Below, in pieces: positions 1-13,458 of a stretch of DNA of 64,000 nucleotides. The stretch's first letter is position 1. Each line of letters begins with the position of its first letter. Source of the stretch: Phaeotremella fagi (lineage: Eukaryota > Basidiomycota > Tremellomycetes > Tremellales > Phaeotremellaceae); assembly GCA_001599715.1 (NCBI GenBank), contig BCHU01000009.1, forward strand, positions 744,001 to 808,000. The letters are read 5' to 3'. Under the pieces are notes generated by a model, which did no database searches, was not told the origin of the DNA, and saw nothing but the letters and a program-made list of their open reading frames with translations. Made by a program: the position numbers and the translations under genes.

Positions 1-544
1 ATCAAAATTTAACATTACATTTAAGTGAGTTTATTTTTGTTTCACCTTGACATCTCCCCTCGTTCCTGGACCTCCCTCGTCTTTCTCACCATCAGTGCAT
101 CACTGTGAGAATTAATGCTTAACTCTTTACTTGGCTATGGTTGATGTTGCGCCCAGGTATTGAGTTTAGTATTTCATTCCTGACTAGGAGTGTTCAACCA
201 TCTCCTATCTTTGAATGATGAAACGTTTCTTGAACGCGACGAGAACGTGATTTGTTTGTTTAAGAGATCACACTGACATATATAGGTCAACTCGACTCAG
301 TTACCATCACCTTGACAACCACGATCTGATCAGTGATATATCTCAGAAACGGATCAAAGCGGTCAACTTAGATCAGGTGTTTTGATCAGTTGATTAAATT
401 TGTGAGTAATCTATCTCGCCCTGATGAGTGAGTAACGCCTTACTAAATAAGGTACCTTTTTAGCGCATCGACTCTGGTAAAACAACAAACTTCGGGTTAA
501 TTCATCTCTTTGTTTTTCTTATCCCCCAACTCCTACTTATCACC
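1..544. other. Upstream gene-free stretch
   Basis: No open reading frame with coding character was found on either strand. The stretch ends in a pyrimidine-rich run just before the ATG at 545, so its right part is probably promoter and 5' UTR of the Ser-rich gene that follows. Nothing else is recognisable. Confidence 0.5.
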
Positions 545-3500
545 ATGGCTCATCAATTCAATGCATCGACGGTTCTGTCGGTATCTTCATATTTGACTCC
601 AAGGGAGAAAATGATGATGGCTAAAATGGCAATCATCGAAGATGAAGATAGGGAAACTGATGAGAGGAAAGAAAGAAGAAGGACGAGACGTGCTAGTAGT
701 ATTGCTCAACAAATGGGTAGATCATCTTCACCAGTAAGTGACAGTATTCTAGTTCGATCAAGTCTAACAAGTTCTAGGCAATGTCCGTCAAGTCGAATTC
801 CTCGAGTAGGAAGAAACCAATTCCTCATCCCATACTTCGACAGAATCGACAAGGATCTGCCACTCCTTCCGTTCGTTCCTTTACACCCCCAACATCTTAT
901 TTCTCTCCAACTACAACTGTAACAGCAACTTTACCGTCATCACCTTTACCCACTCAAGTCATCTCCCCGGCGGAGATATCAAACGAATTGACCGAACCGA
1001 AACGTCCTTTACCCGGAGGTCGTCGTCGAAGTAGTAGAGTTCGCTTTACCGATGATCAACCTGAAGCATCTACTTCCACCAAGACTCTTGATGCAAATGC
1101 TCCCGATAACAGGAATTCCTCATACCGTGTTCCGGTACCAAGATTATCGGTCATGTCAGGAATGTCAGGTCGAACAGATCCTTTCGACCTTCAGATTCCC
1201 GGTATGGAATCTCGACCCTCGTTCGCCATGAGTGTCACCAGTGAAGGTGATGACGTTGTAGATGACGGTTTCCAACCTAAACCATTAACCTATCCTCGCG
1301 TTTCTAAAGAATTGGCAAGAATCTCCCCTGAACTCGAAAATCATCCTGCTGGTTGGGACGATCAAGAACCTTCGATGAGCAATCGACCTCTTAAAGATCT
1401 TCTTTCATCTAAATCAATCTCTGCACCTTCACCCGGTGTGAATCAGCTCACCAAAACAACAACCAGGTCTTCGGTTTCTACCACACATTCTGCGTCTTCT
1501 GGTCCACCCTCGTCCACATGGTCACGACCTTCTTACGCATCCACAAGAGTTTCCACTGGTGGAATGACGACGAGTTCGTCAATCTCTCTTGACATCCCTC
1601 ACAGGGAGGAGTACATCAATCATTTACTCCCTAAACCAGTCGTTGAGGAGGACGAAACTGCTCCACCTCAAAGACCTCGAATCCCAAGTCTAAACAGGTC
1701 AGGTTGGGTTGATGGAGATGCTGGTATCTCTCCGAAAAGTTCACCTATACCTTTACCGCAAGACAGAGCTTCATCTTATGACTCGTCAGCTTCATCATCT
1801 TCTAGGGCTCCACCTTCTCGCTCAGCATCTATGTTGACAGAATACGAAGAGATCAGTCCTAAAACGGTGGCTTCCTCTCGGTTCTCGGAGTCGGATCAAT
1901 CTATGCTCGACGTTGATAATAGGAGTTCAACTCAGTCGGAAACTTTTACCCAGGTTTCAGTTGAAGATCACACTTCTAACAAGGCTCCTTTCCCAGTGCC
2001 TAAAGTCGCTTTACCACCTGTACCCGTACCGAAAGAAGCTTTACCTCCACCACCACGACCAGCTCGATCCCTCTCACGATCCGGTGGTGCAAGACCAAAA
2101 GTCAAACATGACGACAGTATCGATCTTCTACCAGTCCCAACATTCCAGGAAGACGATTATGGATCACATATACGAACAGATTCAGAGACGTCTTTCGGTT
2201 CAGCTATCGATTTCCCCGTGCCACCTCAACGAACACCTTCTTTACAATACAAACTCAGTCCTATGGAAAGTGCGAAATTAGTTCATCAATTCATGTCATC
2301 AAGTCCCAGCCTACCTGCAAACGAGATGTTCTTGAACACTCCGACGATGGCTGCACCTGCTTCTTTCGCTACACCCACCCAAGACGCTATCTCAGCTTTC
2401 GCAGAGGAGTCCAACCAGATGATCGTAGATAGTCCTATGGTTTCTACCGATAGTTTCCCTACCCCTGTCCCATTGCCTGCACCTGTTTTCACCGAGGAAC
2501 CTGAAACTTTTGATAGACCTGATAGTCCCAAACTCCCTCAATTGGTTAAGAGAGTTAAAAAGACGAAGAATGAATCGCCTGATTCTGATTCTGAAAGTGA
2601 TCTTGGTAAGTCCAACATTTAGACTTCGAGTTTTATTGAACTAACGCATAATCAAAATTAGATTACCGAGCACCATTGTATGAAGTCGCCGTTAAATCAA
2701 AGATCCTCTCACCAAATTCTCGTCTTTTGAATACAAGTATCAGTTCTAGATCAAGTCGATCGAACTCTATCGCCAGTAGTCTTCATCGAAAGAACAGTGG
2801 ACTCTCGAGTTTCAGTGCACGTTCAGGCAGAAGTCAAAGCAAGAAATCTAGTAACGGATGGAGCGGGAGTGAATCAGAAGAAGAAGCTTGGTCAATGATC
2901 GTGAGATCAGTTCTACGTCGAAAGGTATCTTCATCAATGTCATCGACTTTTTCTTCGGTTTCAGCATCATCGGCTTCCGTGCATAGAGTTAAATCCATTG
3001 CTAGTGAATCAGTAGCTGAGGAGGGTATGGCTACGCCAACTAAATCTATTAGTGCTAGATTGGTTTCTGGGATTCCAACTCCTAAGAAAACGTTGATTAG
3101 GGCATCAAGAATCGATAGTCGATCACTCGCTTCTGGTATCCCTCTTAAAGTGGTTCCCAAAAACCCATTACCTAAAAGTAGTTTGACTTCGGTTCCACAA
3201 TCACCAATTCCATCTCCGACTATTGTGTCAACTCCTGAAGTCGCCAGTCAAATCTCTAGTCCATCAATACGTATCTATTCAGGAAGTGCGAATGGAAGTG
3301 GTAACGGTCGACCTTCATCCATCATCTCAAACGGAAGTTCAATAGGAGATTTCCCATGGGGTAGATCAGCTTCCGCCAACAATTCACCATCCAATTCAAT
3401 CCGTTCACACAGTTCACCGAAAGGCTTTGAAATGTCTAGACAAGCTTCACCATCGATTCTATCACTTTCACCAAATTACGGTTCATCTTCCAAAAACGTT

Positions 3501-4088
3501 TCCCCGCAATCTACCTATTCATCTGCGATCAATTCACCGAAAACTCCAAGTACACCTCCGAGATCTGTTCATAGGGGACCTATGCCTAAACCACTTCGAT
3601 CGGTTGATGAATGGGGTTCATTGGAGATCTTGCCTGAAATGGATTTAGATGATAAATATACGATTTACAGGAAACCTAATTCGATAATTCGAAGATCAGG
3701 TTCTGGATCCAGTTTGTCCAGACGTTCCGATCCAATCAGTTTGGCAGATAGTCAAAACACCAAAAACGACTCCTACATTTCAAACGTGACACCAATGACA
3801 TCCCCACTTTCACCGACGTTCTCCACAGTCTCCTCGGTTTCAAGTACAAGTACGCTCTCAAGAGCAGCCTGTACTTATATCCCAACATCCAAGAAAACGA
3901 CCATCAGATCACCTAGAAAACCTGTGCCCAGTTTTCGACAGGATGCTTTGAACGCCGCGAACAGTTTGATGGATTTGACACCGAAATTGGGGAGTGGGTG
4001 GAGAGTCCCGTCACCGCTTTTTGGGTATGAGGGTCGATTGGGTGGGGCTGGGGATGTTGAGGAGGTTAGAGCTATGGTTAGGGTTTAG
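545..4088 (+). CDS. Large Ser/Pro-rich protein of unknown function
   Basis: The gene has three exons (545-733, 778-2605, 2662-4088) that join in frame through two short introns with GTAAGT donors and give about 1147 residues. The protein is strongly enriched in Ser, Pro, Thr and Arg and looks largely disordered. It has many SP/TP dipeptides and RxxS sites, so it is probably phosphorylated. A basic segment with RRRSSRVRF lies near residue 140, and acidic Ser-Asp stretches precede the second intron. No catalytic domain, signal peptide or membrane segment is visible. Such proteins in fungi are often cytoskeletal, polarity or signalling scaffolds, but that is only inference. It is transcribed towards the OHCU decarboxylase gene on the same strand. 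The function is unrecognised, while the exon structure is well supported by frame continuity. Confidence 0.8.
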
Positions 4089-4300
4089 GTTGTTTGATTG
4101 GATAGGATTTTTATGCAGTTTATAATGCCACTCTTAATTTCATTTGCCACCCGGTAGAAACGGACGTCATTAGTGCGTTTATCATTACCGAGATAATCGG
4201 GCACCATTCCTAAAACCTCTTATCTGGATTCAAGTTCATACAAAGTCAAACAATTTATTGAAGTTGACATCCAAAAATCCATCCATCCCCCATCCCAAAA

Positions 4301-4990
4301 ATGACAGAAGAAACCCTAGCCCCCTTGCAAAACCTAAACCAATCCCCCTCCCTCCATCAAACCTTGGAAACGCTCTTCGAACCCTCGGAAATCCTAACCA
4401 ACCTCCTCCTCCCCCAAGTTCATTCTTTGATCACCACCCAAAACCTCACTTTCGAATCTTACAAAGCCGTGATAGATCTTTGTGAGAAGGTAGCTGAAGA
4501 CTGGGATTGGGAGGATAAAGCTAGATTCTTGAGTGGTCATCCGTTAATTGGGGAGGTTAAGGGTGCTGGTAGTTTGAGTGATAAGGAGCAAGGTGGGGAG
4601 GTTGTTGTTACCAGACCTATAGTTCTTCGTCGGTAGGTCATAACCCCTTCTTTTTTTCTTTAATGATTGGTTAAACATTTTAAATACAGACTCGCCCATC
4701 TCAACACTCTGTTCTCGATTATCTACCCCAAACTAATCTTTGTTACTTTCGTCAACGGTCGTCCGAGAGATATCATCATTCCAGAGATGGAATCAATCCT
4801 CCAAATCCCAAATTCACCTTTCCCTCTACCCGACGAATACGACGCTGAATCTCCAGCGGTTGATTCGGACATAGTCAAAAATTTAGTTAAGGAGTTTGGG
4901 AGTGAGGAGTGGAAGATTGAATGTTCGAGGGGTCTGGTGGATGTTTGGAGAATCGGTCGTGCTAGGTTAGCCGTTTTGGGAGCAGTTTAG
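4301..4990 (+). CDS. 2-oxo-4-hydroxy-4-carboxy-5-ureidoimidazoline (OHCU) decarboxylase
   Basis: Two exons (4301-4632 and 4690-4990; donor GTAGGT, acceptor TACAG) join as split codon CG|A and encode 210 residues, close to the usual family length. The family signature is present: a helical N-terminus, then SGHPLIGEV carrying the catalytic-type His-Pro around residue 80. A segment starting LNTLFSIIYPKLIFVTFVNG follows, matching the LNxxYxxxFgfpFvixvnG motif of the OHCU decarboxylase domain, and then RPRDIIIPEMESIL. The enzyme catalyses the last step of urate oxidation to S-allantoin, after urate oxidase and HIU hydrolase, and lets fungi use purines as nitrogen. The FVxxVNG motif is slightly divergent (FVTFVNG). 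No other urate-pathway gene is adjacent. The reading of the family is confident; the cellular location (peroxisome or cytosol) is not visible. Confidence 0.85.
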
Positions 4991-5052
4991 GAGTTTAGAT
5001 GCGTGCTTGAATATTACATATGTATACATTGTTATTCTAGGTGATTAGATTT

Positions 5053-6534
5053 TTATACAGAACTATTATTTGTTGGTGTTATCATGTCTTTCTCATTGCC
5101 GTCAACTTCACTTTCTGATCGAGATGGGAGGGTAGTGGTTTCGGGTAACTTCGAACCCCATCTTAATCTTCTACGAAAGAACAGAGCTACCCAAGTCAAA
5201 GAAAGGAGTACGGGGACTTCGACAAGTGGTCCTATAGTCGCTGCCAAGGCTTGATCCGAATCGACACCGAAAACAGCAACGCAGACCGCGATTGACAATT
5301 CCTAAAATGACATGAGTTTCAGATTCATGTCGTAGAGATGGCAGGTACTCACGAAATTGTTAGAAGCAGCAGTGAAACTCTGAACAGTAGCTTCTTCATA
5401 TCCAATACCCCAATTCAACCTCTTACTCAAATAAAACATCAAACCAAAAGTCCCAACGAACATTATACCGAAATACAAGATCATCGGTACGAACACTCTG
5501 AAGACTGGACCTAGATTAGCCAAGATATGTCGAGCTTGTTGGGCAAAGATTATGATTATGGTGTAGAGGAGACCGATGAGTGAGAACGGTGAGAAATATT
5601 TCAGGAATTTGGTTTCGAAATTTTCTTGACCTATTAAAAAAATTGTTGTGAATCTTGTTATTAAACCTAAAGCTAGTGGGATACCAAGATACTATCCTAG
5701 GTGTGAGTTTATCAAATCATTGTTGATGATGATGGACGTCAACTCACGATTAAGACTGCAATAGCAGTTGGACCATATTGTAATTCATAGACTCCATCGT
5801 GATCGGTTATCTTCTCCAAGAACAAAAGACAATATGGTGAATACAAAGCGATTTGTAAAATTGAATTAATGATGACGACGATGGCACATAAATTTGAATC
5901 TCCTTTAGCTAGATTATTCCAGATCATGACCATGGCTATACATCTGGCCAGACCGACCATGATGACTCCAGTTCGATAAGTTGGTAGATCAGGAAGTGTG
6001 GCCCATGCACAACCGAACATCACCTGGGACATGGTTGTCAGTTTTATCGAGGGTAATGATAGGAGAGTATTAACTCACGAATGGTCCAATAATCCAATTG
6101 AGCACTAATGAAATCCCAAGTTGTCTCCATAAAGATTTCGTCGTCATTAAAGCAGGTAATTTCTCGTATTGAACTTTAGTGAGAGCAGGCCACATCATGA
6201 CGATCATCCCTATAACGATAGCTTAAAAAAACAGTTAGTCAGCGGGATATGACTAAAATATAAAGATGGACATACGAACTGAGACACCAGCTAGTTGAAC
6301 TTGATTGAATGCGTTTTGAACGTTTGGGGCGTAAACTCCTATGATTACACCTAGTATCATAGCGAGAAGTACGATTGGGGCTAAGAATCTATCTAAGAGG
6401 GATAGAGATGTGAAGAGGGCTACGAAGGTGGTTAGATCTGATCAACTCAAAGATTGGGATGACAACTTACATTTCGTAGATACCTCTTGTGGATCATCGA
6501 GATCCTGAACAGAATTGGTAGAAGGTGGCGACAT
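5053..6534 (-). CDS. ACR3: ACR3-family arsenite efflux permease
   Basis: A multi-exon minus-strand gene runs from ATG at 6534 (protein begins [19 protein letters not shown]) to TAA at 5053. Introns with GTAAGT/GTGAGT-type donors separate the membrane exons. The exon around 5739-6032 carries [18 protein letters not shown] followed by IWNNLAKGD, which is the hallmark ACR3 block with its conserved Cys in the GLARC motif. Further exons encode hydrophobic helices typical of the ten-helix bile acid/arsenite transporter fold, and the C-terminal exon ends in a polar tail. In yeast, Acr3 exports arsenite across the plasma membrane. Here there is no adjacent arsenate reductase or methylase, so the classical arsenic cluster is not present locally. 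Exact exon borders in the middle were not all resolved. Confidence 0.85.
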
Positions 6535-6838
6535 TGTATGTTTTATAGATGGGAATATATACAGTTGGGAAGATGATTATTTGATTTCTATGTCATTCGT
6601 GTACTATATATATGTCTGGACGTTATGGTCGAACATTCCATTTTCCCATTGAAAATGATCTGTCCAACAAAATAAATCTTTCAATTTGAATATGGGGAAT
6701 GAGGAATGTTTTCAATGAATTTGATTTTCGAATTCAAATTCAGGCACGTACCAAGAAATGGAGAATGATGGCTGTCCGTATTTCACTGAAGTTGACTCAA
6801 CCTAACCTCTACAGTCTTCGACCCACCCACATCTCACG

Positions 6839-7249
6839 ATGAACGGTGATAATTATCAAGTAACGATCCAAAGTGGTGTCCTAATAACATGGTATGTATG
6901 TAACTATCACTTCACATAATCGGAAAATCTAACACCCAAACCAAGTGATTCAGCAGCTAAACAGATTCTACTCCATCTAAACGAAAATCGTTCAGGTGAA
7001 AGAAGATTCATCATTCGTGATGGCAAGTCACCTTCTCCCTTTTATTCTTATTTAAATGGTGATGGTGGACCAACTGATACCATTCCACTCTACAGAGAAA
7101 TCCGATGAAACTCATTTGTTGATCAAGAAAGAATATCTGGAAGAAGTGAAGGCTGCTCTTCAAGATGAGGTCAGTCGATATCAATGGATTTTTATTGATA
7201 TTCGGTCTAGCTCGAGAAAAACACTTATGTCCAAGATCCAGAATTGTAA
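6839..7249 (+). CDS. TFB5: TFIIH subunit Tfb5 (GTF2H5/TTDA)
   Basis: Four tiny exons (6839-6891, 6946-7022, 7096-7169, 7211-7249) give an in-frame protein of 80 residues, close to the 70-75 residues usual for this subunit. The order of motifs fits Tfb5: SGVLITCDSAAKQILLHLNE, then RRFIIRD, then DETHLLIKKEYLEEVK, matching the GVLIxCDxxxKQxLLxLxE, FIIxDxDxTHxF and terminal helix pattern of the family. Tfb5 stabilises the p52/Tfb2 subunit of TFIIH and supports XPB ATPase during nucleotide excision repair. The third exon is reached through an intron with a GC donor (GCAAGT at 7023) and a TACAG acceptor; using it keeps the frame. The gene converges on the HOS3-like gene, with 125 bp between stop codons. 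XPB itself is encoded at 51.3-54.5 kb. Confidence 0.85.
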
Positions 7250-7374
7250 TCGCCATCATGACAGGATCGTACCTCAATACCAAACCAAAATCCCATACCA
7301 AGTATTTAATACCAAAGCATCATGCATTCATACAATCAAACCATCTACTCCATAACGTACAACATTATTATAGT

Positions 7375-10220
7375 TTATTTATCATCCTCATCCCGACTCG
7401 TTTCCGATAAAACACTAACAGCACTAACATATTCACTATCCGTCGTACCTCCCGAAGGAGTAGCTGAAATCTCCCTATATCTTCCGGATTCTATACCACC
7501 GTCAGTGGACAAAGGTAATGAAGGATAAAGCGAGACCGTTGGCTGTTCCACAGGTCCTAAGGTCTCTTTACTCGAATCCAATTCTGGAGGTGGGGTCGCA
7601 GAAGGAGGACGCGGGATTCTGAGTATGATTTTAGGATAAGGTTGAACAGGATTGGAACTCGATTGAAGTTGGTCTGTTGTCGATGATTCATTCGTTGGTT
7701 TTGAGAAAGACGTTGAAGCGGTATCAACAGCCGGAACTTCAATTTCGGGAACTAAAGTAATCGCCTCCATATCCTTAGTTGCTTGATCCAAAATTTCATC
7801 CGGACCCTTATCCACAACTGTCTCCTCGATATGACCTGGACCAGTCTTCTTTGGAGTGCCACCACGACCACGTCTAGCTGGCGTACCACCAGGGGTCCCC
7901 CTTCCTCGTCCAACCCCACGTTTCATACCCGGTGAAGTCCCAATCTCATCTTTCTTTCGATCGCGAAGTGACATCCTCTGTGAAGGTGTCGAAGTCGTTG
8001 ACATCGTTGATGGTGTCGAGATGACATTTTCAGGTGTCGTCACTGAAGTTTCGAAGTGTTGGAGTATGTTATAAGCTCTCAATAGATGTGGATGATTGTT
8101 GAGTTCGCTTGGGTATGGTGCGAGTTTCCCCGTTCTTTTCCTTTTACTAGCTTTTTCAATCTATTACAATCTTTAGCCTTGTTACACTATGATTTAACTC
8201 ACATTAATCAACTCCTCTTCAGTCCACCAACCGTTCTCACCGTTCCTTCCTAGCATACCAACAACATGACCAAGTGCAGCACTAGTGAGTGCTCGATCAC
8301 TATAACCACCTTCAAGGACTGAAACAATCTTCCCATTCGTATACTTATCAGCAAAAAGTGCAATATCCTTTGTATATCTCGAAAAGAATGAAACCTATTT
8401 TAAATAAGCTAAAATCTCTTTCCCATCGCTCGAGACAACGTACTGGTACCCGACGATCATGTCTCTGCATACCTTGATGTTCATGTTCACAAGCGTCAAA
8501 TCCGGCACTACCATATTGTTAGCCCCAGGACCAAAGTGTTAGGATCATCACGTACCTGATCAAGACGATAGTTTTCGCAGGATCTGCTTGAGTCTCTTCC
8601 ATGAAAACACGAGCTTTATCCAACAAAGCTAGATATTTAGGATAAATCCTCTGATAGAAATCCGCTTCAGAATCGTAAGGTTGTAAATGGATGTTCTCGC
8701 TGCAATGATCAGCATCGAATTCATCTGGATGAGGATTGAACTAAAGCTTACATGTACTGTCCATGTCCAGCGAGACTTATCGACGCATCTTTAACTAGAT
8801 CAATGTCCCCATCCTATAGAACATCAGTTTGGACAGTACATTTTGTGGGAAATCCACAAACCTCGCAAGGATAGCTATACTGTTATTGGTTGTCAACTAT
8901 AATCCTATGTAAACGAATCGCAGCTGAACTTACAATATCATGAACAGAACCGTAAAAACCTTTCCAACCTCTCCTGGGTTTACCATCTTGACCTAACATC
9001 CTAGACGGCGGTTTCCCAGCTTTGACCATAAGATCTTCAGCATGCGAGGAGGCATTCAATGGCATCACCAGCGCTTGAGTACCGTTTCCTATATCGTTGA
9101 GTTAAGATCTCCTGCTATAATTTTCAGACGGATAACTGACCGTGATGTAGATCAAAATCTATTATTATACTTCTATCAATATCATGTTGAAGATAGCCTG
9201 GGGGAGTTTAGCTCGTATTGGAGAATGCTATGAAACACCTACCGTGCATGGCTCCGACCACGACGTTATTAACATAGCAAAATCTACGAATTCAGTCATA
9301 GAGACCGAGCAGAACTTACCCAGAGGGTTCATCTTCTCCACAATGATGGCCAGGTGGTCTGATAGCACAGAAAGCCTTCGTGAACGGTCTACCGGGTAAG
9401 GTAGTTGCATCACTACCATTCAAAGGAGGAGTTCGATTGTGTATGGGATCATCGACATCCTGCGTAGGTGGTGTGGAGGGTTCATTCTTGATTTCTGGAA
9501 TAGAGATCTTTCGGCAAACTGAATCAACAGCTTGACAAACTGTTTGGATCTACCCATGAACCGTTAGACATTCCATCCAACCAGTAAGAGAGATATGAAA
9601 ACACTTACAGCACCTTCGATAGCTAAAACGCTCCCAGGACCAAGATATAAATCACCCTGATTCAATCCCAAACCAGTAGGGATTTCTGAACCGGTTTCTT
9701 TGATTTTGTCAACAGCTTCACTGGCCCATTTAAACAAGTTTTTCAAATAAGGCGAAGAGGATTGATGGGTCGTTGAGAACGGTGATTCTGGTGGTGGAGA
9801 GTGTGAAAGCTGTAAGGCGGGATGATGTAAGAGTATATGACCAGGTGTGAATGGTTTAGGTGGTTGCACTATATTCAGATAAACCGGTGAATCGAAATTC
9901 GAAGCAGAAGATGAAGCTGAATGTTGAATCGAGAGATTTGATAGTAAACTCGATAAATCGTCGTTCCCGATTACATCGTTCCCATTCCCAACTTCATTTT
10001 TAGGTTGAGAATTTGAAGGATGTGATAACAGAGCTTGACGTAGATTCTCATCAACCTGTTCAATCCTTGCGATAGCTACTGCCACTCCTAAAAGCACTGC
10101 ACGTAATCTTTCAGGTCTTTCGAAGATGTGTGAAGCGTTGGCATGTCGGATATATTTATGTTGGAGACAGGCTGGTTGGATGAAGAGACCTAGTGGTGGA
10201 TTTTGGTCCTTGTCTGACAT
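7375..10220 (-). CDS. HOS3-type histone deacetylase
   Basis: A multi-exon minus-strand gene from ATG at 10220 to TAA at 7375. The N-terminal exon contains IRHANASHIFERPERLRAVL, the entry motif of class II-like Hos3 deacetylases. The following exons carry deacetylase blocks in order: a VNNVVVGAMHG-type segment, VMPLNASSHAEDLM, and GFYGSVHDI with acidic and His residues of the catalytic pocket. The last exon (7375-8082) is a low-complexity tail with GRGRGTPGGTPARRGRGG, basic and likely disordered, followed by an acidic end (DEDDK). Hos3 removes acetyl groups from histones and acts without the large co-repressor complexes; its yeast homologue is unusually insensitive to trichostatin. All metal ligands could not be checked because several internal exons are short and were not individually joined. 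Confidence 0.75.
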
Positions 10221-10626
10221 TGTTTTGGATCAGGACGAGATTGTGTTAAGGTTTTGGAGCTGAATTTTGGGATGATAGAGGAGGTTATTTGTGCAGTGGC
10301 GAACAAAGTAGGTGATTCCGTCCCATGCAAGAGGAGCAGTTGAGTCCAGTCGTTCTTTGGCGTTGATGATTACAAGATCTTACTTGACAGACTAGAGTAT
10401 TGTAAGAAGGATTAAGTATGATCCAGTTAAAGTTGAACTTGAACGTTAACATCTTTGTCTGCTCCAGATTGTTGTCAACAATATCTTCGGCCCACAGTGA
10501 ACCGAGTAAACCCTACGCGCCTACACCATCCGTCAATTTGTTGTTGTTGAATAGTCAGTCCTCTTACTTTTCCTTAATTTTATCGTATCCATTCCTAAAA
10601 CGATAATACGTGATCAATCTTACAAG
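10221..10626. promoter_or_regulatory. Divergent promoter region between HOS3-like and RSC4-like genes
   Basis: About 406 bp separate the start codons of two oppositely transcribed chromatin genes, a deacetylase and a bromodomain protein. No open reading frame of note lies here. It most likely holds both promoters and 5' UTRs. No specific factor site was identified. Confidence 0.45.
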
Positions 10627-13303
10627 ATGGCAGAAAAGAATCCATCAGATACAGCGTCAACGAGTACCAAACAAGAACCCACCGAACCCGAACCCATAAA
10701 ATCAGAAGATCACAAAGAAGAATCCGAATCAACACATCCCCATAAAGAAAGGAAACGTAGACTCGATGTCGATCCGTCAATGATCATTAGTGAAGGGAGG
10801 TCGAAAAGACGAATTTCACCTCCACCAACAACAGGTGATCATGGTCATCATGGAAAAGGTGATGGTATTGGTGATCCCAAAGATCCTGTCAGAGCTAAAG
10901 CTCTGGGTGAACTGTTGTATAAGAAAATCATGGAGAAGAAGAGTTACGAGTGAGTTTGAGTATTTTATACAACTGCTTTATCTCAGGAGGTGCTGAAACG
11001 TTTCTTAATCAGTGGTGAAATCATGTCTCATCCTTTCATTAAACTGCCAAATAAGGTATGTAGAATTCAACACCTTTACACATGTTTTAAGTCACTGACT
11101 TTTTGTCAATTCCTATAGAGGAGTTTACCAGATTATTATGAAACGATCAAACATCCCATGTCACTCGAGATAGTTCATGATAAACTTGAAAAATCTGAAT
11201 ATGAAACTTTAAAGGAGGTTTGTAACGATCTCGGACAAATGTTCACCAACGCCAAAAGATGTCAGTCAGCTTTCATTTCCTCTAAGAGTGAACTAAACTG
11301 AAGTTCCATAGACAACATCAAAGAATCAATCATTTTTCAATACGCCAAGAAACTACATGTAAGTGGTCTTCATAATTGTAGAGATCGATTCAAATCTAAC
11401 ACTGTCTCAGAAATTGACCAGAACGTTCTATGCTCAAAACACCTCTTCCTCTGCTCATCCTGCCGAACACGATTCCGACTCAGAACAAGAAGGTGAACCT
11501 ACCAACCCAGCAAATAGGTTCGGTACATCCCAATCAGTCGAGTACGAAGCACAAGACGACGATGCAGAAGGAGAAGATGATGTGGAAATGGAAGAGGCTC
11601 CTGCTGAGAACGAACCTGGTATTAAGAAGCGTAGGAAACGTGGACCTAATCTACGAGAGGGTCCTACGGTTTACAGACTTGTCAAACCTATTCTAAGGGC
11701 TATCAAAGAGGCGGTTGCAACTGAGTGAGTCAGGACGAGAAGAATAGTTGGGAAGTAATTGACATACATTAGTGGAAGCGGTAGGGAGATTGCAGAGATT
11801 TTCCTCGATTTACCCGATAGAAAGGAATTGCCAGACTATTACGCTACCATCAAAGTCCCTATAGCGTTGAGTGAGATCGAGGTAAGTTTTGGTGTTTTTG
11901 GGTTTGTTGCTTTTTGCGCTAACTCAATATAGGACAAGCTGCAAGCGCGGGCATATCCCACCTGCGAATCGTTTTATGAAGATGTTGAACTCATGTGCAA
12001 TAACGCCTTCTTATACAACGAAGATGAAAGTTTGGTATTCAAAGATGCCCAACAGATTCATGTGAGTTGGTGCAGGTATCATTTCAAACACCGATGCTGA
12101 TCTACGTAGGAAATCTTACAACAACACAAAGCAGCTGTTGCAGAACGACTTTCAAAACCATACGTCTCTAGAGCAGCTAAAGCACGAGGTTCACCTTCAG
12201 TTCCAACACGTCCAGGTTTCCAACCGACTCTCCATGTCGCACGGCCGAATGCGGTCGTCCCAACTTACCCACCTGCTCCTGCACCAGGACCTACTCCCAC
12301 CTACTCACTTCCACCTCCTCAAAGAACAGCCTACCCGGGACCACAACCTACGATACCTCAAAGATCGTACCCTTCTGTACCCCCTCCTGCTCCATCTCCA
12401 TCAACGATGGCGCCAACCACGAAACCGTATCTTCCAGCTTTACCTTCTGGTGTGGTTACCGAAGATATTGTGAATTCTCTATCCAAATATCCGATATATG
12501 AACAGCAAGCATGGATGTCGACATTACCTCCCCTCGCTCGACAGATCTTCCAACAATTCCAAGCTAATTTAGATGCGAAGAAAATCCAAAATCGTTCGAA
12601 TGTCGGTACACCAATCACACCAGGACCTCCTTCAGTCCAAGCACCAGCTCAGCCAATCGATTTCCCAATGAACAGAAATGGAAGATCTCAAATGCAGAAG
12701 AAAATCCCACCTTTGCCTTTAATCAAACATATGGATTTTTCATTTTCGAAAATAACCACACCACCTCAACCATTGGTTATAGGTTTAACGCCGAATACCA
12801 ATACCAATACCACCTCATCAGATAAAACTGTGAAACAATTGATCAGATTGAAAAATCTTAGAGGGGTGGTTATACATTCTGTTATCATTGGATCTGAAAC
12901 TTCTGAAATTGAATTAACGGCTTATATAGCTGATAACAACAAGGAAAATGAGGTTTCGAAAAGTAATGATAAATCTGAAGAGCCTGCCACAGGATCAATC
13001 CAACCACCACCTTCTATCGATAACGTCCCCGAGGTCTCATTAAGAGTTAACGGGAATGTCGGTGGTCTACCTAGATTCATTTTTGAAGATTCAACGAAAT
13101 CGAATACGAACGTTGATAATGGTAATGGTAATGGAGTATCGATACCGACAGTACCGGCAACTGTGGAAAGAGAAAGACCTAAGGCTATGAAATGGACTGT
13201 CAGTTTACCTATTGGTAGGGTCGACACGAAAATTGAGATTGTCGCTAGTAAACCTGGAATGGAAGTTGAGACTAGTGCAATTTTTGTTAATCGTCAGTAT
13301 TAG
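10627..13303 (+). CDS. Tandem bromodomain protein, RSC4-like
   Basis: Exons were followed by frame from ATG at 10627 to TAG at 13301-13303, across at least six short introns. A charged disordered N-terminus precedes bromodomain 1 (FIKLPNKRSLPDYYETIKHP, then TNAKRYN). An acidic linker with SDSEQEGE and a basic KKRRKRG stretch follows. Bromodomain 2 contains DLPDRKELPDYYATIKVP and NNAFLYN. Both domains keep the acetyl-lysine Asn (AKRYN, AFLYN). A Pro-rich linker leads to a C-terminal region with beta-rich sequence around LIRLKNLRGVVIHSVIIG. There is no BAH domain, so it is more like Rsc4 than Rsc1/Rsc2 or polybromo. It probably reads acetylated histone tails for an RSC-type remodeller. It diverges from a histone deacetylase gene. 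Confidence 0.85.
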
Positions 13304-13458
13304 GTGGTTTTTATAGGGGGATCCGCAATGTATTTGGGTTTTATTGTTTATGAGAACATGACGTATGTGCGTGTGATACTGTATGCTTAATATGATTCCG
13401 GTGAAACATTTGACTGCATCTATTACGATATTAACATATCCACTTCAAACTAAATAAC

